Source: Clostridiales bacterium (GTDB lineage Bacteria > Bacillota > Clostridia > Lachnospirales > Lachnospiraceae). Taken from it: a DNA stretch of 64,000 nucleotides. Under the pieces are notes generated by a model. The model searched no databases, was not told the origin of the DNA, and saw only the letters and a list, made by a program, of their open reading frames with translations. Positions 39,256-47,751 of the stretch are shown piece after piece. The DNA is taken from NCBI GenBank assembly GCA_019423795.1, contig JAHZAT010000073.1, positions 1-64,000 of the forward strand, read 5' to 3'. The position numbers and the translations under genes were made by a program. Position 1 is the stretch's first letter. Each line of letters begins with the position of its first letter.

Positions 39256-39284
39256 ATTATAAGGGATAAAAAGAGATCATACAA
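39256..39284 (-). promoter_or_regulatory. Sigma-A promoter of the sugar phosphotransferase-LCP pair
   Basis: On the minus strand TTGTAT (39279-39284), 17-base spacer, TATAAT (39256-39261), 31 bases before the ATG at 39225. Confidence 0.75.
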
Positions 39285-39483
39285 TGACAAATGACTTAAC
39301 TTTTTCTTATTTTTGTATTTTGTACTTATTGACACTCTCATCATTTTCACGAAAAATGAGAAAAAAGAGGAAATCATTTTTTAGTAACATATTAATCACA
39401 GTTTTTACACATTTATAAGATATATTTATCTCATAAAAGATAAAGGTCGAAACAAAAGATCAGGATCGAAAGGAGAATTAATC

Positions 39484-40857
39484 ATGAGTGAATATAATAC
39501 AAATCAGGATGGACAGTGGAAGACTTCCGAGCAGTGGAGAGCGGAGGAAGCGAACGACCATTTCAATCCTAAGAAAAACAAAAATGGCGGCAGAGGAAAA
39601 TATGTTGCAAAATTAGCAGCATCTGCAGTAGCTTTTGGATTGATCGCAGGGCTTGTGATGCAGGGAGTCACATATGGATTTAGCAGAGCAGGCATTGGAA
39701 ATGGTGCAACACAGCTTGCAACAACGAAGACAACAAGCAGCAGTTCAAGTACCAGCAGTAATGACCTCTCAGGTGTATCAAAAAATGTTATGCCATCGAT
39801 CGTATCGATCACAGGAAAGTTCGAGACAACAAGTCAGAGTTGGTTTGGACAGACACAAAGCAGTGAATCCGAAGGTGTTGGTTCAGGTATCATCATTGGC
39901 AAGAAAGATGGTAAGATTTTGATCGTTACAAATAACCATGTCGTAGCAGATGCCAAATCTTTATCCGTAGGATTTGTGGATGGAAAGAGTGCAAGTGCAA
40001 CCATTCGTGGTACTGACAGCGATGCGGACTTAGCGGTTGTAGAAGTAGATACAAAGAACATGAAATCTTCTACCTTAAAGAAGATCGCAGTGATCACATT
40101 AGGAGATTCCTCAAAATTACAGACAGGAGAAAGAGCGATCGCAATTGGTAATGCATTAGGATATGGACAGTCTGTCACAGGTGGTTATATCAGTGCATTA
40201 AATCGTCAGGTACAGTTGACAGACAAGACAATGACATTGATTCAGACAGATGCAGCGATCAACCCTGGAAATAGTGGTGGTGCTTTATTAAATAGCAAAG
40301 GTGAATTAATTGGTATTAATACAGTTAAATATTCTTCAGAAGATGTAGAAGGAATGGGATATGCGATTCCGATCAATACAGCAAAACCGATCATCAATAA
40401 ACTGATCAAGAATGAGGCAACAAGTGAGAGTGAACAGGCATATTTAGGTGTATCAGGTCAGACGATCGACAGCTCTATGGCAAGCCAGTTTGATATGCCA
40501 TCTGGTGTTTATGTACAGCAGGTGATCAAGAGTTCCCCAGCCCAGAAAGCAGGCATCAGTGCAGGAGATGTGATAGTATCCTTTAATGGAAGCAACGTTT
40601 CTACAATGGATGGATTAAAAGAAAAGATTTCAAACCTGAAAGCAGGCAAGAAAGTTAAAGTTGTTGTAAAACGTCAGAATCAGATGGGTACTTATGAGAA
40701 GAAGACACTGACAGTTACTCTTGGAAAGAAATCAGATGCACCAAGCACAAGCAGTAACAGCAGCAATAGCAATAGTAATAGTAATAACAGCAATAGTTAT
40801 AACAATAATTATAATAATGAAAGTTCTAACAGCCAGTATTATAGTTTTGGACAGTAA
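39484..40857 (+). CDS. htrA: HtrA/DegP-type membrane-anchored serine protease
   Basis: 457 residues. Cytoplasmic start, one membrane segment (about 42-62), Ser/Thr-rich linker, trypsin-like protease domain with His in NNHVVAD (about 152), Asp in DADLAVVE (about 182) and Ser in GNSGGALL (about 263), then one PDZ domain (about 325-415) and a Ser/Asn repeat tail. Degrades or repairs misfolded exported proteins. The tail is encoded by AGCAAT/AGTAAT-like triplet repeats (about 40745-40830), a stretch that can change length without breaking the frame. AAAGGAG ribosome site; a 250-base gap upstream probably holds its promoter, which I could not place securely. Confidence 0.93.
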   Translation: MSEYNTNQDGQWKTSEQWRAEEANDHFNPKKNKNGGRGKYVAKLAASAVAFGLIAGLVMQGVTYGFSRAGIGNGATQLATTKTTSSSSSTSSNDLSGVSKNVMPSIVSITGKFETTSQSWFGQTQSSESEGVGSGIIIGKKDGKILIVTNNHVVADAKSLSVGFVDGKSASATIRGTDSDADLAVVEVDTKNMKSSTLKKIAVITLGDSSKLQTGERAIAIGNALGYGQSVTGGYISALNRQVQLTDKTMTLIQTDAAINPGNSGGALLNSKGELIGINTVKYSSEDVEGMGYAIPINTAKPIINKLIKNEATSESEQAYLGVSGQTIDSSMASQFDMPSGVYVQQVIKSSPAQKAGISAGDVIVSFNGSNVSTMDGLKEKISNLKAGKKVKVVVKRQNQMGTYEKKTLTVTLGKKSDAPSTSSNSSNSNSNSNNSNSYNNNYNNESSNSQYYSFGQ

Positions 40858-40863
40858 AACCGG

Positions 40864-40892
40864 TTGAAAAAAGAACCAAAGAAAGATACAAT
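40864..40892 (+). promoter_or_regulatory. Sigma-A promoter of the DUF5721 gene
   Basis: TTGAAA (40864-40869), 17-base spacer, TACAAT (40887-40892). Transcription would start at about 40898-40900, inside the left arm of the following hairpin. Confidence 0.6.
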
Positions 40893-40930
40893 AAAATGGA
40901 ACCCTGTGAGTAGGCAGGGTTCCATTTTTT
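40893..40930 (+). terminator. Intrinsic terminator of htrA, also at the 5' end of the next transcript
   Basis: AAATGGAACCCTG pairs with CAGGGTTCCATTT around loop TGAGTAGG, followed by T6. The T-run ends only 18 bases before the next start codon, leaving no room for a promoter after it. Confidence 0.88.
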
Positions 40931-40948
40931 AGTCAGGAGAATATGCCT

Positions 40949-41431
40949 ATGGTTATGATCGAAATTGAAAATATTAAGAAGTTTATGGCAGGTTTTTTAG
41001 GAGGAAATCTTTTTGATGATTTCTTGATGAGCGAAGGAAAACTGTCCATGAACATTTCGTATGAATTTGATGGAAAGATCTTAAAAGAATTTTATGATAC
41101 AGAAGAATGGAAAGAGATGAAACAATATCCATATGTAACGTGGGAAGAAGAGAAAGAAAAAATATTTTCTCTCGTAAAAGGAAAGAAGACACCGCTGTCT
41201 TTTCAATTTGTGATGATGTTAAAACCAGATCTTTCTCCAGAGTTTCTTGCCAAATATAATCTTGCAGTCCGAGAAGATGAAATAGCAGGATTATTTATCA
41301 ACATTTTATACGATCGACAGGGATTAAAGTGTACATCAGGAGTGTCCAGAAAGACATTTGTACTGGATAAGACTTTGGAAGAAGCGTGGGATCAGGAAGT
41401 GAAAGAAAGATTTTTAACAAAGTACCTGTAA
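40949..41431 (+). CDS. DUF5721 family protein
   Basis: About 160 residues, cytoplasmic, acidic. I recognise it as DUF5721, a Lachnospiraceae-type family of unknown function. Possible ATG starts are 40943, 40949 and 40955; 40949 gives the best spacing (9 bases) to AGGAGA at 40935. Visible: an N-terminal MKKFMAG-like helix (NIKKFMAGFLGGNLFDDFLM), a central YVTWEEEKEKIFSLVKGKK, and a C-terminal half with LFINILYDRQGLKCTSGVSRKTF. No motif points to a reaction. Promoter overlaps the htrA terminator. Confidence 0.72.
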   Translation: MVMIEIENIKKFMAGFLGGNLFDDFLMSEGKLSMNISYEFDGKILKEFYDTEEWKEMKQYPYVTWEEEKEKIFSLVKGKKTPLSFQFVMMLKPDLSPEFLAKYNLAVREDEIAGLFINILYDRQGLKCTSGVSRKTFVLDKTLEEAWDQEVKERFLTKYL

Positions 41432-41456
41432 AATTTTTCACAAACTTCGGGAACTT

Positions 41457-41487
41457 AAAAGAAACTTTGTTTGCATGTTTCTTTTTG
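41457..41487 (+). terminator. Possible intrinsic terminator after DUF5721
   Basis: AAAAGAAAC against GTTTCTTTT (9 bp, AT-rich) with an 11-base loop and further T residues. Weak but well placed. Confidence 0.45.
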
Positions 41488-41555
41488 CGTAGATATATGT
41501 TAGAATAAGTAGTAATGAATACCAGATAAGAAAGTTGTAAAAAGGAGATACGAAT

Positions 41556-42392
41556 ATGAGTTTTCATATTGTTTGTGACAGCTGTACGGATTTGACAGAA
41601 GAAGATTTAAAAAAAGGATGTTATACTTTAGTACCCTTGACATTATTAGTGGATGGAGAAGAAATCATAGATGATGAAACATTTGATCAGGCAGATTTTT
41701 TAGCAAAGGTTGCAGCAAGTAAAGAGTCTGTGAAGTCAGCATGCCCTGCACCAGAGAGTTATATGGAAGCATATTCCAAGGCAGATGATATATATGTGGT
41801 AACATTATCTGCAGAATTAAGTGGATCATACAACAGTGCAGTTTTAGGAAAGAATCTATATGAAGAAGAGAACGGAACAAAGAATATTCATGTAGTGAAT
41901 TCCAGAGGAGCCGCTACGACTCAGGTTCTGATCGCACGTAAGCTCAACGAATATGCAAGTCAGGGAATGCCATTTGAAGAAGTGGTTGATAAGATTGAAG
42001 AGTATACAACAAGTCTTAGAACATATTTTGTTTTGGAGACACTAGAAGTACTAAGAAAGAACGGAAGATTATCAAGACTATCTGCAACGATCGCCGGTGC
42101 ATTAAATATCAAACCAGTCATGATCGGTACAAGAGACGGCGTGATCCAGAAAGCAGCCCAGGCAAGAGGAATGAAGAAAGCACTCGCGAAGATGGTAGAA
42201 CACATGGGAAGCGAAGGAAGAGATCTCACAAGAAGACAATTTGTCATTTCACACTGCAATTGCTACGAGAGAGCTGTTTACGTGAAAGAATTGATCAAGA
42301 AGCACTTACACGCAGAAGACGTTGATATTGTAGATACTAAAGGAGTCAGCAGTTTGTATGCATGCGATGGAGGAATCATTGTATCATATTAG
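41556..42392 (+). CDS. DegV family fatty-acid-binding protein
   Basis: 278 residues. FHIVCDSCTDLTEEDLKKG at the N-terminus, LSGSYNSA (about 88-95), GAATTQVLIARKL, VLETLEVLRKNGRLS and AGALNIKPVMIGTRDG are DegV/FakB signatures; the protein holds a fatty acid for phosphorylation by a fatty acid kinase (FakA), feeding phospholipid synthesis. No fakA is in the window. AAGGAG lies 10 bases ahead of the ATG; a TAGAAT about 50 bases upstream may be the -10 of its promoter, with a poor -35. Confidence 0.9.
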   Translation: MSFHIVCDSCTDLTEEDLKKGCYTLVPLTLLVDGEEIIDDETFDQADFLAKVAASKESVKSACPAPESYMEAYSKADDIYVVTLSAELSGSYNSAVLGKNLYEEENGTKNIHVVNSRGAATTQVLIARKLNEYASQGMPFEEVVDKIEEYTTSLRTYFVLETLEVLRKNGRLSRLSATIAGALNIKPVMIGTRDGVIQKAAQARGMKKALAKMVEHMGSEGRDLTRRQFVISHCNCYERAVYVKELIKKHLHAEDVDIVDTKGVSSLYACDGGIIVSY

Positions 42393-42479
42393 ATTCTGGT
42401 TTTGTGAATAGGCGTGCATATATGTAATAGCGTCTAACATACATTCATCAGCTGGACTTTCTTAATTTTATGATTGAAA

Positions 42480-42594
42480 GTCTTCAGGTATTTAGAGAAA
42501 AAATAAAAGATAGCATGTGAGCAACGATCGAATTCCGTCAATGGAATTCGTGTTGCTCACATGCTATCTTTTATTTTTTCTCTAAATACTCGAT
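42480..42594. repeat. Long perfect hairpin element, copy 1
   Basis: Outer GTCTTCAG (42480-42487), then a 38-base arm (42488-42525) that is the exact reverse complement of 42552-42589, then TCGAT. The centre is an inner hairpin, CGAATTCC-GTCAAT-GGAATTCG (42529-42550). Partial pairing continues outward to about 42474/42603. Each arm contains an A6 or T6 tract. Copy 2 (50424-50636) has the same ends, the same arm length and the same core but different arm sequence. It follows degV and could end its transcript. Confidence 0.85.
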
Positions 42595-42617
42595 GACCTT
42601 CAACTCATACAATTTAA

Positions 42618-42679
42618 AATTGTTACAAAATTAACGTGATTATACACAAAAATGAACCGAATTGTTACGAAATTAACGT
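42618..42679 (+). promoter_or_regulatory. Two Rex-like operator sites upstream of the hydrogenase operon
   Basis: TTGTTACAAAATTAACGT (42620-42637) and TTGTTACGAAATTAACGT (42662-42679) fit the Rex (NADH-sensing repressor) pattern TTGTTAnnnnnnTAACAA in the left half and in TAAC of the right half. The flanking AA is also repeated, and the copies are exactly 42 bases apart, four turns of DNA. They lie just upstream of the TTGAAT/TATAAT promoter. Assignment to Rex is from pattern and target gene, not shown. Confidence 0.6.
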
Positions 42680-42699
42680 ACAAATTGCACAAAAAACAC

Positions 42700-42728
42700 T
42701 TGAATTTGTCGAAGAATGTGCGTATAAT
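42700..42728 (+). promoter_or_regulatory. Sigma-A promoter of the hydrogenase operon
   Basis: TTGAAT (42700-42705), 17-base spacer, TATAAT (42723-42728). Start of the first gene at 42772 with AAGGAGG at 42758-42764. Confidence 0.75.
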
Positions 42729-42771
42729 GGGAGTCAATATACTGATATAGAGGAATTAAGGAGGATGAGTC

Positions 42772-44604
42772 ATGAGTCGTTTGGAATTAAGGTCTCCGAA
42801 CCAGGCACAGCTGGTTGTGGAAGGTCTTTATAAGGATTTGGAACGAAGAATCGAGTCAAGCCCGCCAGGGTTATGTCCGGTTGATATGTCCAGAGCATTT
42901 TTGGAGATCTGTCATGCACAGAGCTGTGGAAAGTGTGTTCCATGTCGTGTAGGACTTGGACAGTTAAAGAATCTGATCACAGATGTTTTAGATGGCAAAG
43001 CAACGATCCGAACTTTAACAGAGATACATGAAACAGCAAAATCCATTATGGAATCTGCAGATTGTGCGATTGGCTATGAGGCAGCCAATATGGTATACAA
43101 AGGAGCCATTGGATTTAAAGATGATTATGTAGAACATATCATGTATCATCGATGCTTAAGTACGTTAAAGCAGCCAGTGCCATGTGTATCCAGATGTCCT
43201 GCGAGAGTGGATATTCCGGGATATATTGCGTTGGTACGTGAAGGAAGATATGAGGATGCGATCCGTCTGATCAGAAAAGATAATCCATTTCCAACAACAT
43301 GTGGATTTATCTGCGAGCATCCATGTGAAGCATTATGCCGTAGAAATATGATCGATGATGCGGTGAATATCCGTGGATTAAAACGTATGGCAGCAGATGC
43401 AGCAGGATACGTTGCACCGCCAGAATGTGCAGAATCTACAGGGAAGAATATTGCCGTTGTAGGTGGTGGACCAGGTGGATTAAGTGCAGCATATTTCTTA
43501 CAGTTGATGGGGCATCAGGTAACCGTATATGAGATGCTTCCGAAACTTGGAGGAATGTTACGTTATGGAATTCCAAACTACAGACTGCCAAAAGAACGCT
43601 TAGATGATGATATTCAGGCAATCTTAGACACAGGAGTCAAAGTAGATTGTGGAAAAGCTATCGGCAAAGATTATTCCATTGTGGATTTAAAAGAAAAATA
43701 CGATGCTGTACTGATCACGATTGGTGCAAGCACAGATAAGAAGTTAGGATTAGAAGGCGAAGATGCCAAAGGCGTTATTTCAGCGGTACAGTTCTTAAGA
43801 AATGTCGGACATGGAACACAGGAAAGCCTGGAAGGAAAAGAAGTTGCCGTGATCGGTGGTGGAAATGTTTCCATGGATGCAGTTCGTACATCTGTAAGAT
43901 TAGGTGCGAAGAAAGTCAGCATCGTATATCGAAGAAGAGTTGCCGATATGACAGCACTTCCAGATGAGATTTCAGGAGCAGAAGCAGAAGGTGTTGAGAT
44001 CAAGACATTGATGGCACCTTCAAGAATCGAGAAAGACGAAGAAGGTAATGTCAAAGGTATATGGGTAACACCACAGATGATCAGTAATATCAAAGGTGGA
44101 AGAGCATCTGTAAAGCCAACAGGGGAAGATGACGTATTTATCCCATGTCAGACACTGATCGTAGCGATTGGTCAGGATATCGAATATCAGCACTTCGAAG
44201 AAGCAGGAGTTCCCGTACAGAGAGGAAAGATCAACGTAGAGAAATTTGGTGGATTTGAAGAGATGCCAGGAGTATTTGCAGGTGGAGACTGTGCGACAGG
44301 TCCATCCACAGTTATTTCAGCGATCGCAGCAGGTAAAGTTATCGCAGCCAATATCGATGAATATCTGGGATATCATCATGAAATTACAGCAGATGTTGAG
44401 ATTCCAGAACCTAAGTTAGAAGATAAACCAGCATGTGGAAGAGTTAATCTTACAGAGAGAGAAGCTGGAGAGAGAGTTAAAGACTTTGAAGGAGTCGAAA
44501 ACTGTATGACAGAGAAAGAAGCATGCCAGGAGGCAGGAAGATGTCTTCGCTGTGACCACTTTGGTTATGGTATTTTCAAAGGAGGTAGGGATACAAAATG
44601 GTAA
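42772..44604 (+). CDS. NuoF-type Fe-S domain fused to GltD-like NAD(P)H oxidoreductase
   Basis: 610 residues. The first 120 residues are the C-terminal 4Fe-4S domain of NuoF-type proteins (SCGKCVPCRVGLGQL, Cys52/55/58 plus a later Cys); the NADH/FMN-binding part of NuoF is missing. The rest resembles the small subunit of glutamate synthase (GltD): Cys-rich CVSRCPARVDIPGYI and CGFICEHPCEALCRR for 4Fe-4S clusters, FAD site VVGGGPGG (about 229-236), second nucleotide site VIGGGNVSMDA (about 362), and GGDCATGPSTVISAIAAGK near the end. With the hydrogenase that overlaps it by 7 bases, it probably passes electrons between NAD(P)H, ferredoxin and protons. No glutamate synthase large subunit is present, which supports this reading. 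Confidence 0.85.
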   Translation: MSRLELRSPNQAQLVVEGLYKDLERRIESSPPGLCPVDMSRAFLEICHAQSCGKCVPCRVGLGQLKNLITDVLDGKATIRTLTEIHETAKSIMESADCAIGYEAANMVYKGAIGFKDDYVEHIMYHRCLSTLKQPVPCVSRCPARVDIPGYIALVREGRYEDAIRLIRKDNPFPTTCGFICEHPCEALCRRNMIDDAVNIRGLKRMAADAAGYVAPPECAESTGKNIAVVGGGPGGLSAAYFLQLMGHQVTVYEMLPKLGGMLRYGIPNYRLPKERLDDDIQAILDTGVKVDCGKAIGKDYSIVDLKEKYDAVLITIGASTDKKLGLEGEDAKGVISAVQFLRNVGHGTQESLEGKEVAVIGGGNVSMDAVRTSVRLGAKKVSIVYRRRVADMTALPDEISGAEAEGVEIKTLMAPSRIEKDEEGNVKGIWVTPQMISNIKGGRASVKPTGEDDVFIPCQTLIVAIGQDIEYQHFEEAGVPVQRGKINVEKFGGFEEMPGVFAGGDCATGPSTVISAIAAGKVIAANIDEYLGYHHEITADVEIPEPKLEDKPACGRVNLTEREAGERVKDFEGVENCMTEKEACQEAGRCLRCDHFGYGIFKGGRDTKW

Positions 44605-46310
44605 ATATTACAATAGATAACCACACGATCGCTGTACCTTCTGGAACAACGATCATGGAAGCAGCAGCCTCCATTCATATACCGATTCCAAAGCTTTGTT
44701 ATTTAAAAGATATCAATGAAATTGGAGCGTGCAGAGTCTGCGTTGTAGAAATTGAAGGACAGGATCATCTGGTAACATCCTGTAATAACGTGGTAGAAGA
44801 AGGAATGACGATCTATACCAACAGTCCGAAAGTACGCAGAAACCGAAAACATACGGTAGAGATGATCCTTTCCCAGCACGATGCACAATGTGCAACTTGT
44901 GTAAGAAGCGGAAATTGTACACTTCAGACGGTTGCTAATGATCTGAATATTGTAGATAGTCCTTATAAGAAGGAAATCTGTATCGAAGAATGGGATACAA
45001 GATATCCATTGGTACGTGATGCAAGCAAATGTGTCAAATGTATGCGTTGTATACAAGTATGCGACAAGATTCAGGGAATGCATATCTGGGATGTATCTGG
45101 AACTGGAGCAAGAACAACAGTTGGAGTTTCAGAAAACAGAGATATCAAAACAGCAGATTGTGCATTATGTGGACAGTGTATCACACATTGTCCAACAGGA
45201 GCATTACGTGAACGAGATGATACAGACAAATTATATCGTGCATTAGAAGATAAAGATACGATCGTGGTAGCACAGATCGCACCAGCAGTTCGTGCTGCAT
45301 GGGGAGAAAGTCTTGGATTATCAAGAGAAGAAGCAACGGTAGAGAAGATCGTAGATGCACTTCGAAGGATCGGTGTAGATTATGTATTTGATACAACATT
45401 TTCAGCAGATCTTACGATCATGGAAGAAGGAACGGAATTTGTCGAGAGATTTACAAATGGAGATCTTGATATGTATCCAATGTTTACATCCTGTTGTCCA
45501 GGATGGGTACGTTTCATCAAATCTCAGTATCCACAGATGGTAAACAGATTATCTTCTGCCAAATCTCCACAGGAGATGTTTGGGGCAGTGATGAAGACTG
45601 CATTTGCAAAGAAGATGAACATCGACCCAGACCGTATTTTTGCATTATCCATTATGCCATGTGTTGCGAAGAAGGATGAAAGAGAGAAACCATTATTCCA
45701 TGGTGAGTTTGCAGGACATGGAGTTGACTGTGTGTTAACAACAAGAGAATTGGACCGTCTGATCCGTGCTGACCATATTGATCCAAAGACATTAAAAGAT
45801 GCAGCCTTTGATACTCCATTTACTGAGGGAACCGGAGCAGGAGTGATCTTTGGAGCAACTGGCGGAGTTATGGAAGCGGCACTGCGTTCTGCGTATTACC
45901 TGATCACAGGAAAGAATCCAGAAGTAGATGCATTTAAACAGATCCGTGGAGTGAACAAAAACGGATGGACAGAAGCTCAATTTGAGATTGCTGGCAATAC
46001 GATAGATATCGCAGTTGTGAGTGGACTTCAGAATACAAGGAATCTGATGGAAGCAATCCAGAAGAGAGAAGTACACTATCATTTTGTAGAAGTCATGGCC
46101 TGTCCAGGCGGATGTGTAGGTGGAGGCGGACAGCCGATCCATGAAGGAAAAGAACTGGCATCTGACCGTGGATCCAACCTGTACTTCCTGGATAAGACAG
46201 CCCATTTGAGATTTTCACACGAGAATCCAGATATCAAACATCTGTATGATGAATACTTTGGATCACCGGGAAGTCATAAAGCACATCAGTTACTGCATGT
46301 GCAAAAATAG
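44598..46310 (+). CDS. hydA: [FeFe]-hydrogenase catalytic subunit
   Basis: Makes or uses H2 at an H-cluster. 570 residues. N-terminal 2Fe-2S domain (CYLKDINEIGACRVCVVE), His-Cys 4Fe-4S domain (HDAQCATCVRSGNC), two 4Fe-4S sites (CVKCMRCIQVC and CALCGQCITHC), then the H-cluster domain with all three signatures: TSCCPGW (about 297), MPCVAKKDE (about 353) and EVMACPGGCVGGGGQP (about 498). All cluster ligands are kept, so it should be active. A GGAGG ribosome site lies in the end of the upstream gene. The maturases HydE, HydF and HydG are not in the window. Confidence 0.96.
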   Translation: MVNITIDNHTIAVPSGTTIMEAAASIHIPIPKLCYLKDINEIGACRVCVVEIEGQDHLVTSCNNVVEEGMTIYTNSPKVRRNRKHTVEMILSQHDAQCATCVRSGNCTLQTVANDLNIVDSPYKKEICIEEWDTRYPLVRDASKCVKCMRCIQVCDKIQGMHIWDVSGTGARTTVGVSENRDIKTADCALCGQCITHCPTGALRERDDTDKLYRALEDKDTIVVAQIAPAVRAAWGESLGLSREEATVEKIVDALRRIGVDYVFDTTFSADLTIMEEGTEFVERFTNGDLDMYPMFTSCCPGWVRFIKSQYPQMVNRLSSAKSPQEMFGAVMKTAFAKKMNIDPDRIFALSIMPCVAKKDEREKPLFHGEFAGHGVDCVLTTRELDRLIRADHIDPKTLKDAAFDTPFTEGTGAGVIFGATGGVMEAALRSAYYLITGKNPEVDAFKQIRGVNKNGWTEAQFEIAGNTIDIAVVSGLQNTRNLMEAIQKREVHYHFVEVMACPGGCVGGGGQPIHEGKELASDRGSNLYFLDKTAHLRFSHENPDIKHLYDEYFGSPGSHKAHQLLHVQK

Positions 46311-46330
46311 CTGTTAATACCTTTTAATAA

Positions 46331-46388
46331 AGAAAATCCAGACATTTAGAAGATACAAATTCTAAATGTCTGGATTTTCTCTCTTTTT
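46331..46388. terminator. Bidirectional intrinsic terminator
   Basis: Perfect 21-bp stem (46331-46351 against 46360-46380) with an 8-base loop; T-rich CTCTTTTT follows and the opposite strand has a matching T-rich run. It ends hydA and the converging isomerase gene. Confidence 0.92.
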
Positions 46389-46396
46389 AAATCACA

Positions 46397-46972
46397 TTAC
46401 CATCTTGGATTGTCAAGTACAGTTACTTCGCCATTGATCTCACAAACAATATGGCGGTATCCTTTGGTTTCAATCGTTCCATAATCATGTCCTGCATCTG
46501 CATCAAATACATAAAAAGCAGTCAGGACTTCATCTCCAGTATTAATGGTGCGGTGAGCATATCCGCGGGGAACATACAATGCTTTTCCTTTCTCCATCCG
46601 TTCAACCCGCCAATCACCGTCAAGGTTTTCAAGCATCATATACCCTTCGCCTTTTAATGTATAATAAACTTCGGCAGTGTCTACGATCTGATGAAAATGT
46701 CCTTTCGTCATATAATATTCATTTCCAATCTTCCCAGGATGGATCATCGTTGTGCCGAATGCAAGATCACCAGCACGCTCTGGGCATCCAAGTTCATAAA
46801 ACTCATAGATCAAAGGGTCTTCGTGTTTAAGAATTTCTTCAACAGCTTCTTGATCCTGATACATATTTTTCATCTGGGAAAGATAACGCTTTGTAGTATC
46901 TGCGTGCTTGGAAAGTCCGTTATTTAGATCAAAATCCAAAGTAAAAGCCTGATCCCAGTTAAACTGATTCAT
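46397..46972 (-). CDS. Cupin-type glucose-6-phosphate isomerase
   Basis: 191 residues, PF06560 (archaeal-type GPI). GTTMIHPGKIGNEYYMTKGHFH, then AEVYYTLKGEGYMMLE and YVPRGYAHRTINTG contain the His/His/Glu/His metal-binding set of the cupin fold. Known members interconvert glucose-6-phosphate and fructose-6-phosphate with a bound metal; this family is unrelated to the usual Pgi. It lies 23 bases downstream of deoC with AGGAGG ahead, so it shares the deoC transcript. With a GntR regulator opposite, it may serve a special sugar rather than main glycolysis; that is inference. Confidence 0.85.
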   Translation of the reverse strand: MNQFNWDQAFTLDFDLNNGLSKHADTTKRYLSQMKNMYQDQEAVEEILKHEDPLIYEFYELGCPERAGDLAFGTTMIHPGKIGNEYYMTKGHFHQIVDTAEVYYTLKGEGYMMLENLDGDWRVERMEKGKALYVPRGYAHRTINTGDEVLTAFYVFDADAGHDYGTIETKGYRHIVCEINGEVTVLDNPRW

Positions 46973-46995
46973 AAAATACCTCCTAAAAAATTGCC

Positions 46996-47706
46996 CTAGA
47001 TCTCAAGTGTGGAAACGCCTTGTTCTTTCATCATAGCTTCGAATTCCTTGATGATCGAGATACCAGCACTTGTTCCGATACGTTGGGCACCGCACTCTAT
47101 CATTTCCATAAATGTCTTGGCATCACGGATTCCACCAGCAGCTTTTACCTTTACCGCATCTCCAACATGCTCTTTCATTAATTTCACATCATCAAAAGTA
47201 GCACCGCCAGTACCGAAACCAGTGGATGTTTTGATAAAATCAGGTTTCACTTCTTTGGCGATTTCACAAAGCTTGATCTTCTCCTCATCATTAAGATAAC
47301 AGTTTTCAAAAATGACTTTACAAGTAACATCTTTTTCATGGCAGGCAGCAACGATCTGTGACATCTCATCCTTGATATAATCCCAGTTAGAAGCTTTGAT
47401 CTCTGTCTGATTTACAACATAATCAATCTCATTTGCACCATTTGCAATGGCATCTTTTGTATCAAAGACTTTAGAAGCAATTGTTGTCTGACCTAATGGG
47501 AAAGAGATAGCAGCTCCTGTATGAATATCCGTTCCTTCCAGTAACTTTGCACATAATCCAGACTGCACCTGATTGATCGCTACCATGGCAAAATGATGTT
47601 CTTTCGCCTCATTACATAAGACTTCCATGTCTTTAGGAGAAGCATCTGTATGTAAATTTGTGTGATCGATCATTCTTGCAAGATCATCTAATGTATATGA
47701 TTTCAT
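46996..47706 (-). CDS. deoC: Deoxyribose-phosphate aldolase
   Basis: Splits 2-deoxyribose-5-phosphate into glyceraldehyde-3-phosphate and acetaldehyde. 236 residues. Start at the ATG at 47706 (AGGAGG 5 bases ahead); an in-frame ATG at 47742 would lie only a few bases after the expected transcription start. Active-site stretches: [15 protein letters not shown] (Asp), [14 protein letters not shown] (Schiff-base Lys) and [11 protein letters not shown] (second Lys). It is followed by the cupin isomerase and faces the gntR gene across a promoter region with three phased repeats. Confidence 0.95.
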   Translation of the reverse strand: MKSYTLDDLARMIDHTNLHTDASPKDMEVLCNEAKEHHFAMVAINQVQSGLCAKLLEGTDIHTGAAISFPLGQTTIASKVFDTKDAIANGANEIDYVVNQTEIKASNWDYIKDEMSQIVAACHEKDVTCKVIFENCYLNDEEKIKLCEIAKEVKPDFIKTSTGFGTGGATFDDVKLMKEHVGDAVKVKAAGGIRDAKTFMEMIECGAQRIGTSAGISIIKEFEAMMKEQGVSTLEI

Positions 47707-47751
47707 AAAAACCTCCTGTTTTTGCTGATATGTTTGCTTCATGTTAATTAA

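Noticed and set aside
39226..39483. CIRCE or other stress operator before htrA
   Set aside because: No convincing inverted repeat of the known types was found; only AT-rich sequence and weak promoter-like hexamers.
40745..40830. Triplet repeats at the htrA 3' end as a CRISPR or minisatellite array
   Set aside because: They are in-frame AGC/AGT/AAT codons of a Ser/Asn tail, with no spacers.
42618..42679. FNR/CRP-type sites instead of Rex
   Set aside because: The half-site TTGTTA with TAAC at that spacing fits Rex better than TTGAT-based FNR sites, and an FNR-type site would be more symmetric.
42636..42833. 65-residue open frame before the hydrogenase gene
   Set aside because: It covers the Rex-like boxes and the promoter and enters the hydrogenase-partner gene in another frame, with no ribosome site.
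47707..47742. Longer deoC starting at 47742
   Set aside because: The start would sit about 4 bases after the predicted transcription start, and AGGAGG is placed for the ATG at 47706.
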